DNA of 64,000 nt from Macrothele yani (taxonomy: Eukaryota; Arthropoda; Arachnida; Araneae; Macrothelidae). The first letter of the stretch is position 1. Each line of letters opens with the position of its first letter. The notes below the pieces were generated by a model. It was not told the DNA's origin, made no database searches, and worked only from the letters and a program-made list of their open reading frames with translations. The translations under genes and the position numbers were made by a program. The DNA lies in NCBI GenBank assembly GCA_039090855.1, contig CM077001.1, positions 121,725,922 to 121,789,921 of the forward strand, given 5' to 3'. Positions 31,355 to 43,494 of the stretch are shown piece after piece.

Positions 31355-34300
31355 CATCATCATTGTCAACCATTATCAATCCACTGCTGGACGAAGGTCT
31401 CCCCAAGTTTCCTCCACAACGGTCTGTCTTGTGCCAGTCTCCTCCATGTCACCCCTGCATACTTTCGAATTTCATCCACCCATCTCCCATGTGGTCTTCT
31501 TCTGGGTCTTTTCCTGTCCCTTGGAATCCAATCTAAAATTTCAGCTGTCCATCGATGATCTGTCCTTCTGGCAGTATGTCCAGCCCATTGCCATTTCAGG
31601 GATTTAACTCTGATCATGATGTCTTCCACTCTTGTCATTTTTCGGATCCACGAGTTCCTCTTCTTATCTCTCCTGGTTACACCAAGCATGCACCTCTCCA
31701 TGCTTCTTTGAGTTGTCTGCAGCCTTTGTATGTCTCTTTTAGTTAAGGTCCACGTCTCCGCACCATACGTAAGCACTGGAAGGATGCATTGATCAAACAC
31801 TTTTCTTTTAAGACATAATGGCATATTGCTCTTGAAAATTATGCTGTTTCTTCCAAAAGCTCTCCAGGCAAGTTTTGTACGCCGATTAATTTCTTCATCA
31901 ATGTGACCCTCACTTGATATCTGCTGTCCAAGATAAACGTACGTGTCTGTTATCTCCAGCTTTTCTCCATCAATCGATAAATCTTCATTTCTTGTAAAAG
32001 CATTGAGCATCACTTTTGTCTTCTGAAAGTTCATTTTTAATCCCACTTCTTTACTCTTGTCAGCAAGTTCCTGGATCATACTCTGCAGCTCTGATGGGGT
32101 AGTTGCAAAAATGACTACGTCATCAGCAAAACGAAGGTGGGTTAGATAATCTCCATTAATCTTTATCCCCTTGTTTTCCCAGCTCATTGACTGAAAAACA
32201 CCCTCCAATGTGGCATTAAAGAGCTTCGGAGATATGGTGTCACCTTGTCTCACTCCCTTTCCAATTTTTACGTATGTTGTATTTTCAAACAGCCTAATCT
32301 TTGCACTTGCATTTTCATAGATGTTATTAATAATATTAATGTATGCATCTTCAATACCGCAGGTTTTCAGAGCCATTGTAACTGCTGATGGTTTCACCGA
32401 ATCAAAGGCTTTTTCATAATCGATAAAAGCCATGCACAATGGAAGTTCATATTCCCTCGCTCTTTCAATTAGTTCTCTCAGCACATGGATATGATCTATT
32501 GTGCTGTAGCCACTCCTGAATCCAGCTTGTTCTCTCGGTTGAGCCATGTCCAGTGTTACCTTCAAGCGGTGTGAAAGAACTTTAGTGAAGATTTTATAAA
32601 CTACTGATAGCAGGCTGATAGGTCTGTAGTTTCCGAGATCCTCAATGTCACCTTTCTTATGTAGGAGGATCATTGTAGCGGTGTTCCAATCCTCAGGAAT
32701 CTTTCCTTCATTAAGGCATCGAGTGAAAATTTGGGCGAGTACTGTTTCGATTTCTCCACTTGCTTCTTGTATGATGTCTACAGTAATTCCATCTTCTCCT
32801 GGAGCTTTTCCTCGCTTCATGTTCTTGATTGCATGTGCAACTTCTGCTGGAAGGACTGGAGGAACTCTGGTACTGGTATCTTTCATGATGTCTGGAGTGC
32901 ATATATCATCCCTTTCATATAATTTGGAGTAGAAATCTTTCACTCTTGTCAAAATTTCTGCCTCTATTTCTTGTTACAGAACCATCTTCTTTTCTCAGTG
33001 CCATAATCTGTTTTCTTCCCTTACTGAGATGTCCCTTTGCTATCTTTAGGCTTTGGTTGTTTTCAATTGCTTTCCTCACTAGTTCACAGTTGAATTTCCT
33101 TACGTCTTCAGTGATACTTTTTCTTACTGTCTTGCATAGCTCTATATATTCCACTTTGGAAGTCACATCTTCTTTAGTTGTCCTCATCTCTCTTCTTTTT
33201 TGCATCAACATTTTGGTTTTTCCTGATAATTTGTTCACATGCAACTTGTTCTTAGACCCAGCTAATTTTGTTGCTGTTTCCATAAGAGCTTTGGTTACTT
33301 TTCTGTTAACTTCAGAGATGTCCACTTCTTCCGATGTTAGGCCTTCTAAAGCAGAGAACCTGTTCTTCAGTTCTAACTTGAAGGTATTATGGTGTTTTTT
33401 AAGGTTGGTTATGTCAATAGATTTTGTTTGTCCTATGAGCTTGCCACGTTCAAGTTTAGTGTTGAGGTGCATCTTACATCTCACCAATCTATGGTCACTA
33501 CCTGTGTTGAACTTGTTTAGCACACTGCAGTCTTCTATGACGAATTTTTTGTTACACATAATAAAATCAATTTCACTTGTCGTCCCATTTGGATGTCTCC
33601 ATGTCCATTTCCTGTGTGGCTTTTTCTTGAAGAAGGAGTTCAAGATGAAAAACCCTTCTGCCTCTGCAAACTCAACGAGAGTATTTCCACGCTGGTTTCT
33701 GTTGCCATGACCGAATTTACCTACCGAAGTTTCATTCTGTTGCCGTTGCCCTATTTTTGCATTGAAATCTCCCATAATTATTTTCAAGTGCTGCTTACCT
33801 TTATTATTTAGATGACAAATTTCCTCATAAAATTCTTCAATTTCTTCTTCAGGATGACTTGTGGTGGGTGCATAAGTTTGAATAATCTGAGCCTGGTATC
33901 TTTTCAAGAGTTGGATAACAAGTCGTGCAGCTCTGTCAGAGGAACTTTCAACTTCTACAACTTTATCCTTCAGTTTCTTGTTTATTATAAATCCAACACC
34001 ACTAGTTCTGCCAGTATCTGTCCCACGATAGTAGAAGAGATGTCCACTTTTCAGTTCGATGAGATCTTCTCCTTTTCTCCTTACCTCACTTAGCCCCACG
34101 ATGTCCCACTTGATCCTTTGTAGTTCCTCTTCCAATTCAAGAAGCCTTGAATCAGAAGATAGGGAGCGTCCATTGTAAGTAGCCAAGGTCAGCATCAGAT
34201 GGCAGCCTAGTCCGGTTCTCCGGGGATTCTTAGCACCCTCTGCCTTCATGTCGCACTGGCCGCTGCCTTGGCCAGGTACATTCCAGCTGCCGGAGACTGA

Positions 34301-34377
34301 GGGCCAAGATTTAAGTTGTGGAATCATTTTGGAGGGGTTTGGCCATAACTCACCACGCTGGCCAAGCGGGTTGGTGA

Positions 34378-34378
<1 letters not shown>
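31355..34378 (-). mobile_element. RTE-clade LINE, copy B, nearly full length
   Basis: It starts beside a (TA)n tract at 34378 and ends in a (TGATGA) tail at about 31355. It covers nearly all of the ORF. Its 3' tail abuts the truncated 5' end of copy A, in the same orientation. Confidence 0.92.
31366..34327 (-). pseudogene. RTE endonuclease-reverse transcriptase, copy B, one frameshift
   Basis: Starts at the ATG at 34327 (MIPQLKSWPSVSGSWNVPGQ). Apurinic-type endonuclease: LATYNGRSL, GLSEVRRKG, TYAPTTSHP, MGDFNAKIG, GSDHRLV. The frame is open for 470 codons and is broken near 32955 by one extra base. It then runs 528 codons through the RT (RFADDVVIFA) to the stop at 31366. A single indel is the only obvious lesion compared with the intact copy at 47067. 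Confidence 0.93.

Positions 34379-34418
<40 letters not shown>
34378..34418. repeat. (TA)n microsatellite
   Basis: About 20 TA units between the RTE copy B 5' end and a Tc1 that inserted at a TA in it. Confidence 0.95.
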
Positions 34419-34421
<3 letters not shown>

Positions 34422-35824
34422 TAGCGGAAAGTGAAAAAAGAACACCAAGAAGGAGACGTCTGATACCAACGAAATTTATACAGCATAATAACGGAATGCA
34501 GAGGATAACGTGATCAAAACATTATGCCAAAATACAGCTGTATTTGCTGGTAAACTGAAAAATAACATTTCCATGTAACATGGTTAGTACGAGGTTGAAC
34601 CGCTATGAACTGCGTCACACTGTGCAATTCTGGCATTGAGTTTGTCGTACAGATGTTGGATGTAAGTTTGGGGTATTGAGTTCCAAGCATCCTCAACCTG
34701 GACGCGTAAATCGGGGATGGTCGTGGCTGGCCGTAAGACCGGTAAAGTCGTTGTCCCATAAAATCCCACACGTGCTCAATGGGGGACAAATCCAGCGAAC
34801 GTGCAAGCCATGGAAGTTGTCTCACACCCTGAAGTGCATGTTGCGTTGCACGTGCCGTTTATGGGCGTGCGTTAACTTGCTGGAAAACACCACGATGGAC
34901 AGACCTTACAAATGGCACAACGGGCTGAATGATGTTGTTGATGTAGGAGGTGCTGTTTAACGTACCCGGTACAAACACTAGTTGTGTACGGGAGTGATAG
35001 ATGATCGCTCCCCAAACCAGGAGACCAGGTGTTGGCCCTGTGTGTCACTGGCGGATGCAAGAAGGGTGGAGACGCTCCTCTGTGCGTCTGCAAACACGCA
35101 TACGGCCATCCGAGGCTCGCAAGCAAAATCTGCTTTCATCGCTGAACACGACAGATCGCCATTGCGTTCTCCAGTGCAGACGTTGGCGACACCACTGCAG
35201 CCGTTCCTGACGATGGGCTGGAGTCAGAGGTACACACGTGCACGTAGTCTTGCATCCAGTAGACGGTTGCGGATTGTTCGCAGTCACCTCAGGTGCAACG
35301 GCAGCTCCGATTTGCGTCGCAGTGGATGTTCTGCTTGACAACGCCGCTTTTTTTATGCGTCGATCGGTCCGCTCATCAGTCCGTCTGTGACTCCCAGTTC
35401 CACGTCTTCTCTTGTGGGAATGTTCCTCGGACCATCTACGCCACCATCGTACCACCACCGATACTTCCCGTCCAATTCGCTCCGCAATACGACGATACGA
35501 CCACCCGACCTCGCGGAGTCCGACTAGACGACCTCGCTCAAAGTCCGATAACTGCTGAAATCGTACGTCTTCTATGTCCAGGCATTGCAGCTTCTTCAGG
35601 GTCTTCACACGTATCCGTACGCAGACTGATTACATTCACTTTGCCGTACTCCTTAAATATCACCGACGATAATTTGCATATTATGTCGTGCTGTGACGTA
35701 AGCGCTCGCCGGTTGGTCCCGAAATTAACATCACACCTACGTACACTCGACCCATTAACATATGTAAATTTCATGATCGTCCGCCAATTCCTTCTTGGTG
35801 TCCTTTTTTCACTTTCCGCCAGTG
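34419..35824 (-). mobile_element. Tc1-like transposon inserted in (TA)n
   Basis: Ends CACTAGCGGAAAGTGAAAAA (34419) and its near-complement ending TTTCCGCCAGTG (35824). The inverted repeat is about 33 bp. Both sides continue as (TA)n, so the TA duplication is embedded in the microsatellite. Size 1406 bp. Confidence 0.9.
34600..35575 (-). pseudogene. Tc1-like transposase, decayed
   Basis: N-terminal part DFERGRLVGLREVGWSYRRI and RIGREVSVVVRWWRRWSEEH, followed by VPLTPAHRQERLQWCRQR and VVFSDESRFCLRASDGRMRV with the first Asp. The second site reads FQQVNARP, where Asp is replaced by Val. The third lies in SPIEHVWDFMGQRL with frame shifts. Two small indels near the GRPR-linker region restore frame by chance. 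Inactive. Confidence 0.78.
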
Positions 35825-35836
35825 TATATATATATA

Positions 35837-35858
35837 CACTGGCGGAAAGTGAAAAACG
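35837..35858 (+). repeat. Solo Tc1 end fragment
   Basis: CACTGGCGGAAAGTGAAAAAC repeats the outer end of the Tc1 that stops at 35824, 12 bases away and separated only by TA units. It is followed again by TA-rich sequence. Confidence 0.8.
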
Positions 35859-36166
35859 TATATATACATATATATAATTTTAACTACTATATTTATATAT
35901 ATATACAGAAGTAATTACTATATATCTAGCGCAGGGTGCATTTAGAAGGGGCCTTTCCCTCCACGAAAAATGTTTCATTTTTTTGTTTTTGGTTAAAATG
36001 AGAATTACATTAGAAAAAATGTCTTAATTTAATAAAAAATGTATCAAATTACATTAGAAAAAAATGCTTTAAATTTTCATTGACTTTAATTTTGTTCCAG
36101 ATGGTGGATTTCATTATTTTCCTCTTTTCGCTCCGCCCCTCCCCCTCCGAAGAATAATTCTATATA
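35859..36166. other. AT-rich spacer
   Basis: TA-rich and poly-A/T sequence with a C-rich stretch near 36130-36150. No gene. Confidence 0.5.
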
Positions 36167-36975
36167 CACTGCTGGCCACCCAAAATGCAACTCCAAGAAG
36201 GACACGAGATAGCAAAGCCAGATTTACTGGACACACAACAACAGATACAAAGATGAAACGATTGAGATTACAGGCCCGAGCGACTTGCGGAACACGCAGA
36301 CATCAATAGTTGTGTGGCCCCCATGGCTAGCAATAACGGCCGCTAGACTCCACGGGATCGAACGTAAGAGGCTTTGGATGTGGCCTTGGGGTGTGTCTGT
36401 CCAGGCTGCTTCCACACGTTGCCACAGTTCATCAGGCGTAGCCGCGGGTGGTGCTTGCCGGGCCACTCGGTTGCCGATCAGCGACCAGACGTGTTCGATG
36501 GGCGACATATCGGGAGAACAGGCGGGCCACGGCAGCAGTGACACCTGGTAGGCCGTGAAGAATTGTTGCACGATGCGTGCCACGTGCGGTCGCGCGTTGT
36601 CCTGTTGAAACGTGGCCGCTGGCAGGTCCTGCAGGTAATGGAGGACTACAGGCTCCAAAACGTCGGAGATGTAGCGGTGGCTGTTAAGTGTACCGGCGAT
36701 GCGTACCAGGTGAGTGCGGGTGTCATATCCAATTGCGCCCCAAACCATAACCCAGGCGACGGACCGATATGGCGATGCATAATGCAGGCAGGCGTCACAG
36801 TCTCTCGCCGCGGTGCCGCCACACGCGGATCCGATCATCGTGGTATTGCAGGCAGAAACGGGATTCGTCGGAGAAGACAATATCGTGCCATTCCATAGTC
36901 CAGGTGCGGCGTTCAACTGCCTACTACCGCCGCACTCGCCGGTGGTGTAACGCGGAGCCATCATTATACTTGATC
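36167..36975 (-). pseudogene. Tc1-like transposase, C-terminal two thirds, with 3' end
   Basis: The end at 36167 reads CACTGCTGGCCACCCAAAAT and is flanked by TA. The minus-strand frame (36964-36224) carries VAWVMVWGAIGYDTRTHLVR, then TFQQDNARPHVARIVQQFF (second Asp), then SPDMSPIEHVWSLIGNRVAR (Glu). The first Asp region is only partly kept and the HTH is absent. The other end of the same family, with the N-terminal half, is at 55125-55806. Confidence 0.8.
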
Positions 36976-37060
36976 GAGCCTCAATGCAGCTTTAGTGACG
37001 TCAAAGTAGGGGTCCGACGTTCAGCTCCCATGGATCTTGCTTTCGTTCAGAGCGGAAGAT

Positions 37061-37283
37061 TTTTTTTTTTTTTTGATTGGAGGTTTAACGACCACCGTGA
37101 GCAACTCAATGGGCTATAAGCAGTCGCCCGTCCCTAATTTAGGGTCACTGGTTCCAGGGAAGGGAGAGAGCCAGTGCCGTAAGACAAACACAACATCCAT
37201 GCCTGACCGGGATTCGAACCCGGACCCCTTACGGACGAATGATCAGAGGCCAGTGCCTTAGACCACTGCGCCACCGGGGCGGC
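37061..37283 (-). repeat. Main-family SINE, full length, with TSD
   Basis: AGAGCGGAAGAT flanks at 37049-37060 and 37284-37295. Poly-T then TTTGATTGGAGG at the left, GGGGCGGC at the right. Confidence 0.92.
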
Positions 37284-37295
37284 AGAGCGGAAGAT

Positions 37296-40048
37296 GTGTC
37301 GCGTTTAACGTGGTGTTCTTAATTTGTTTACATCATGTAGATTCATTTACAAAAAACTTAGCGAATCACTTTCTGTGCGATGAAAGTTGATATTGCAATA
37401 TGAATAAAATGCGCTAATATTTAACTCTCGAATTACTCAGAAAGTTGTCGCGAAAAGTGAACGAAATGCTGTTTAGATGAAAGTGACAAATTATTTGAGT
37501 TTTCACTTAGAATACTAACCGACGGGAACTTTGAAATTTTCCGCACAAAATAAATGAAATGTGCTGTTGTTGTATTTGCAAATTATTTAAAAATACTTAA
37601 GTCGTGGCATGAAATACGAATATTTAGACGAAATTAATGATTTATTTTTTAAAGTTTTTGTACGAAGGGAAAGAAAAGTTAATATTTCGACGAGCCTGAC
37701 AAATTACTTCGGGCTTACGCAAAAACGAAATGTAATTACTTTTTTTTTAAGTTGTAGCATAAAGTAAAAGAAAAGTTAATATTTCAATGAACCTAACAAT
37801 TGTCAAAGTTTCTTCACATTCAGTCAGCAGTTAATGCAACAAATAATCCTTCTATGAAAAATTTATTGGCAAAAAATCTCATTGGTGAGATTTCTGCCCA
37901 GAGCAGTTAACAGGTGAAGCGGTACTTTTTTTTTTTTTTTTTTTTTTTTTGAGAATATTATGTGTAATTTTATTATTCAGGCAGCATGATAAAATTAACT
38001 GCTATAGTTTCTAGGAATAAATAAGTTATCATGCACAAGGTCAGATTATGCCAACATGAAGCTGGGCAGGGCATGCCCAGAATTTTTTTTTTTTGGAGGG
38101 GGAAGGGGGGGGTTCCGATTTTTTTATACAACTAAATGTGTTATGAGTGCATTTTTAAAATGTATGCAACATCTGTGCAAAAATATTCAAATAAATATTA
38201 CTGAAAATTATTATTAATATTCTTATTACCTGTATTCTTATCACCACATAATGGTTGACCACTTATATTTTGCAATTTATCTATGCAAGAAACAAGTTGG
38301 AAAAAGTGATTGGAATCCTGTCCTGATAAAACCGATTTGTGTGCGAGAAATCGATTTTCCAAAGCACTAATAAAACTAATATACATGTCTAAAAATGGTA
38401 CATAAGTTGAAATCCTCTAACATTGCTCTGGGTCTCGTTACAGCGTTGGTTTTGTTTTAATGTGATTCTTGGTATTTTAATCAAAACTCCTTGCTTTTTA
38501 GCATGCTTTAAAGTAATCTGAAATAAGTCATGGTTGCCTCGTCACCGCAGAAACTTTCGGTATACTCATGTATTGGTTTTTCATGCAATGGAACATTCTG
38601 GTCCTTGGTTCCTTGCCCCTTCCTTGTCTTAATGGAGAAAACACGCTCAGTTGCTATCATGAGATATAAAAACAATTTCAAATACTAACAAAAAATTGCC
38701 TTTCAAAATCGTGTTTTTAAAATATCGAAAGGTTCCAAATTTTGGGGTGTTTTAACACCCAAAGTCTCCCGTCCCCCCTTGGGCACAACACTGAAGCTGG
38801 GGTAGATGATGAATTTCGCTTTTTCAGAAAACTTTTGTTGAGTTCCTAAAAGTTATTTTATTTCCCCTTATTTTTAATGAAATATTAAAGGGTTATCTTA
38901 TTTAGAATGCCATGAAAAATAATTTTCATAACATGATTGCCCATTCACAAAACTTCCTGTTCCTAAAAGTTATTTTACTAACACTTATTTTTGACGAAGC
39001 ATTATAAGGGGTTGTCTTTTTTAGGGAGTAATGTTATAAAAAAAAGAAAGCATTTCTATCACAGTGATTACTGCAACACAATCTTTAACCGTTATATATT
39101 TTTTATTGTTCACAAGGTATAGGACTTTGTAAAATGTTTTGAGTCGACAAGTCCATGTTAGAGACTTCATCGCGGCTGTTGCAATTTTCTTGGGAAATCA
39201 GTTGCTCAGATTTAACTGGTATGACGAAAAACGGCGGTAACATAAGGTAGGTATTTTGATATCACTAACATCCGAAGTATCGAAACATAAAATGGGGTCA
39301 ATTGTATTGTCATTAATAAGTTTTTCAGACACGTTTGAAACTTTGCTGATAGATTAGAAAAGTGAGGTGAAATGCTGGGAGATAAATCTAGTGCTTTCGG
39401 AGTCTTGTTTTTAATTTGTCATTTAAATGTAGCTAAAGGCTATCTGTGTTTCACCTGCAGTCTGTGCATATTATATCCCAGTTTATATTTGTCTATAATT
39501 TTCTGTATTTTTACCAAGAAGAGCCTTATTTTATTTTGGTATGTGAGTTGGTTTGTATTTTTCCAACACTTGTGTATTTGGTCTACATTGAGGGTGCATT
39601 GTATCATATTTTTCACTATTTTGTGAATTCAAACTTAATTTTTGGTCATGATTGTCTTAGTAACAGAGGAAGTTTGTTTAGCATAATAATGTCTCTAGTT
39701 TAATTCTTGTACTTTGGAATTGCAATTCTTAAGTTTCTCCTTCAGTGTCCAAATGCGTTGCAGTACGTAGGCTATAAACGATTGTAAGTACTTTATTTTA
39801 TTGTAGGTATAAAATACGTAAGGTGAAACAAATTTTTGAGGAATCTGTATGCAAATTACCTATGAAAACAGCCGATTCAGTTTGTTTCGCTCCGACACTG
39901 TACTGTGCTGTGCTCTTCTGCCTGTTTATATTTGTACATACCATTAACTGAAATTTCTAAAAGGTATACAAAAAAAAAAAAAAAAAAAAAAAAAAACCCT
40001 AAGTAAAAAAATAGTAATAAAAAAATATAAAAAAAAAAAAAAAAAAAT
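37296..40048. other. AT-rich DNA, no gene recognised
   Basis: Long AT-rich stretch with homopolymers (poly-T near 37926-37950, G-run near 38105, poly-A near 39970-40045). The frames at 39372-39703 translate to hydrophobic, low-information peptides and match nothing I know. No element ends paired. Confidence 0.5.
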
Positions 40049-40207
40049 AATAATAATAATAATAAAACATTTCAACTAGAATTTGCGCATGAGCTGCTAA
40101 ATAATAAATTAAAATTAGTTACTAAAGAGCAAAACTGAAGACTAAGGAAAAAATTTTAGAATTTAAAACGAAGGGTGCAAAATAACCTGAAAATCAAAAC
40201 GCGCAAC

Positions 40208-41841
40208 GCAGCAGTTTTGAAAATTCAGAATTCACATTCTATAAAGAAGATACCTAAGCAAAAAAAATACATATATAATTTTGACTCACACCTAGTACAA
40301 CATAGAAAAGGTTATGTATCTACCTGTGTGATCAAAAGGAAAAAAGGTAAAAAATAAAATAAAACAACTGAATGTAGAAGGTGTCGAGAATACTGAGCCT
40401 TGGCTTTATCAAGGACCAGCAAAAACTCTGCATTTTCTCACTTCCACAAAGACCTAGTTGGAAATGGGTTTCTGCAAGGCCATAGATGCAAGTAACATTC
40501 CCACCTAAAATAGTTTAAAAAATATATATATAAGTCATGTCCTCCTTAGAGTTGCATGACCTAGCACTAGTTAACAATTTCGCTTGCATCCATTAACCTT
40601 CCTGGCCCGACCCATACTCTTCATCTGTTACTATTAAACAGAGAGAAGAAGATTAAAGAGAACTCAAGCTGTGAGAGTGACATAATAATTAGAAATGATT
40701 TTCAGCCATAACGAAATTCCAAGTTCGTTTGAGAGAGAATTTAAACCTGAAAAACAATGCAAAAGAAATCCAAATTTTACATTGCAATTAAAAAAGGAAA
40801 TGTTAATTTATAACGAACAGATTTTTGAAAGAAAACTTGAGTCTAAAACCCCCTACTCTACAACTTATGACAACACAAAAACGAGAATAAGTTAAAGATA
40901 ATAATTAACTAAAGAAAACTTTGTGAAAGTTATATACCTTAAACAGTTAGTTGCAATATGTACAAAGTATTTCAGCAGTGCTTTAAGTGCATAATTAATT
41001 AGTTATTAAGAACTTAACAACTTTGAAAAAACAGTGCATAGACAGCGCATAGAAAAGGAACAAGCTAAGCCATCTTCTGTTCCTAGGTACCCCAAAAGAC
41101 GCTCAAAGTTACAAAGAAAAGAAAGAGTTAAAACCCGCAAAAATGTTAACAGACAAATCAATGCCTAAAAGTTGAAAAGCTAAAAAACGACAGAGAAAAG
41201 GTACATGAAGTACAAACATGAACTTATAAAACCTAGAACCCAAAAACAAGGAAGAGAGCTTACCTCTTGTGTTACAAAAACTTTTCTCCTCACAAGAGAA
41301 GAACATGGCTGACCTCTTCTGCCACTCCCTAGACGCTGGGGGGCAGTGAGGGTGGGGCTGATGGCCTCCTCATACAGCAAGAAAACAACGCGCGGAGATT
41401 TTAACCAGAGAAAAAAATATATAAACATAAGACTGTGGATCTGTATGATCAGAAAGAGCAGAATTAACTCTCCAGAATACATGAGAAATATTATAAAATA
41501 CACGAGCAGTTTATTTAATAATCTTTGCATGTATTAAATCACCTTAGTGAGCTTCTATAGATTAATCAGAATCTTATTAATTTTAATGTTGGTTTTACTA
41601 TTTTTAGTATAGCTATCCTAGTGATGAATAACTAGTTTTCTTTTTTATTTGTTTTTATTTTCTTTTATAAACGGATTTTTAAGCTTTTTTTGTGATTTTG
41701 TTTATATTATTTAATTTTTTGTTTTAATAGGACCGTCATATCCATAGCACTAAGGTTCCTTTAGGTAGTTAATAGGCATCCTCTAGCCAACTTCCTTACG
41801 GCTTTGATTGGTCAGAATCATATTATTAACTATGTAGAAAA
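40208..41841 (-). other. 3' noncoding/pseudo-LTR region of the Naiad-type element
   Basis: About 1.6 kb after the RT stop with no long conserved coding frame. A GC-richer island at 41270-41400 contains an ATG-led short frame, MFFSCEEKSFCNTRG, that ends at a good splice-donor match (AGGTAAGC). In PLEs the pseudo-LTR carries the 5' UTR, so this could be a 5' exon rather than a 3' UTR. It is repeated almost exactly at 45246-46966. Confidence 0.55.
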
Positions 41842-43494
41842 TTAAAGCAGATCTGCCAACCTTACTCTATTATTCAGAATAATTTTTCTTAAAGTTCTTT
41901 TGATGAAAGAAGAAGGAATTTCGTTCTCTAGAAAACTTTCTAATAGTATATTAATGTGGTAATTGAAGTCCAAATTGTTGCTGCAAATTCTTGAAATTCT
42001 TAGGACCTGAGAAATTAGTACATTCTCAATTACTTTGGTTGAAATGTTATTATTCCAGTGTAGATATTTAATTACTTTGAAAGGAAAATTAACTCTTTTA
42101 TCATAGAGGCTAATAGATGGGTTACCTCTGTTGAGCTTAATGCTTAAGTCTAGGAACTCAAGTTCCTGATTACTGTGGTTGGTTTTACATAAGTTAAGAG
42201 AGCTAGGATAGATATTATCAAAATCACTCTCTATAACTTCTGAATTATTGATACACAGCAGATCATCAATATATCTAAAAGTGTAAAGGTAGTTATCTGA
42301 GCAGGTGGGGTGATTTTTAATGAATTTATATTCCTTAAAGAACAGGAATAGATTAGCGATATGCGTGGACGTTGATGTTCCCATTGGAATACCGTTCACT
42401 TGCTTATAGAGAGTATTATTATATAAGATATGGTTATTTATTATGCAGCAATTGAGATAAGAGTTCCAAGTTCCTACATCAACAAATTGGTTAAGTTTAA
42501 ATTCTGCATACAGCTCTTTAAAGGTAGTGATTATATCTGATAGAGGCAGATTAGTATACAGGTTTTCAAAATCATAGCTATTAATATCTAGGGGACAAAC
42601 TTTGAGTATAGTAGAAATTACTTCTGCATTATTATTAATTATCCAAAAATCTCTGTACATCAAGTTAGAACAGTTTCTAATGTGTTTCAAAACCTTCTTT
42701 AAGACATCTTCAAAAGCAAGATCTATTTTCTTTTTATGACTCCTTACTCCACTAGCTATGAACCTGAACTTCACAGGATCCTTATGAAACTTAACCGTTG
42801 CAAAAAGAAATGGAAATTCAGGCTCATATCTTCTAGTTTGTGGAATTTTAAGTTTCTTGAAGAATGCCTTAAACCGATTTTCTAACTGCTTGGTAGAATA
42901 ACTTACGGGCTCGTATGTTACTCTATTATTGAGTTCCATAGTTAACAATTCAAAATAGAACTTCTTACAGATAATTGCAAAATTATTGCTAGCTTTATCC
43001 GTAGTGGTAAAAATAAATTGGTCTTGCAGTTTGGAGAGTGACCTTTTAGCTTCTCCAGAGAAAAATAGATTTCTGTCGAAACAAAAGTCCAGACCTGCCA
43101 ACTCACCGGTGAAGCTATTGATTATATTATATTTCCATTCTGCGAAGGCCTCAATAGGCTGATTGTACGTTAAACTGGTTTTTACGATGTATTTATTTAC
43201 ATCTTGAGTGAAGCTCTCAAGAATCCTTTCTTTGGAAATTGTGAAGGAAGGTCTGAATTTAGAGCCATACTCTAATAAATCCCTAAGCTTTTCATTTTCA
43301 ACAAAACTCAAGTTTCCGGTGATAATATGGTTGTAATTCTTATCATAGTGAACTGTTTCTTTATGTTCATCACAAGAACAAGTAGTAATTACAGGAATGT
43401 AGCTCGAAGAGTTAAGTTTGTAGTTTTTAACTATTGACCCTAAGGTCTTAACATATTTAAAACTTACAATAGACTGGTGCCTGTGGATGGGAAA
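41842..43494 (-). CDS. Reverse transcriptase of the Naiad-type element
   Basis: Open from about 43494 to the stop at 41842, about 550 codons, and meant to be read as one polyprotein with the endonuclease. The linker has TCSCDEH, the CxC motif. RT pieces in order: SLSKLQDQFIFTTTDKASNN, PQTRRYEPEFPFLFATVKFH, DINSYDFENLYTNLPLSDII, NGIPMGTSTSTHIANLFLFF, then the catalytic RYIDDLLCINNSE (at about 42263-42280) and LEFLDLSIKLNRGN. The loop between the fingers motifs is long, as reported for this clade. No internal ATG start is needed; the frame simply continues from upstream. No in-frame stop is present. Confidence 0.87.
   Translation of the reverse strand, partial: FPIHRHQSIVSFKYVKTLGSIVKNYKLNSSSYIPVITTCSCDEHKETVHYDKNYNHIITGNLSFVENEKLRDLLEYGSKFRPSFTISKERILESFTQDVNKYIVKTSLTYNQPIEAFAEWKYNIINSFTGELAGLDFCFDRNLFFSGEAKRSLSKLQDQFIFTTTDKASNNFAIICKKFYFELLTMELNNRVTYEPVSYSTKQLENRFKAFFKKLKIPQTRRYEPEFPFLFATVKFHKDPVKFRFIASGVRSHKKKIDLAFEDVLKKVLKHIRNCSNLMYRDFWIINNNAEVISTILKVCPLDINSYDFENLYTNLPLSDIITTFKELYAEFKLNQFVDVGTWNSYLNCCIINNHILYNNTLYKQVNGIPMGTSTSTHIANLFLFFKEYKFIKNHPTCSDNYLYTFRYIDDLLCINNSEVIESDFDNIYPSSLNLCKTNHSNQELEFLDLSIKLNRGNPSISLYDKRVNFPFKVIKYLHWNNNISTKVIENVLISQVLRISRICSNNLDFNYHINILLESFLENEIPSSFIKRTLRKIILNNRVRLADLL

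Noticed and set aside
41180..41530. 116-codon hydrophobic frame repeated at 45557-45907
   Set aside because: It is repeated only because both Naiad-type copies share this terminal region; composition is AT-driven with no family resemblance. The short ATG frame with the splice-donor match is kept as a separate finding.
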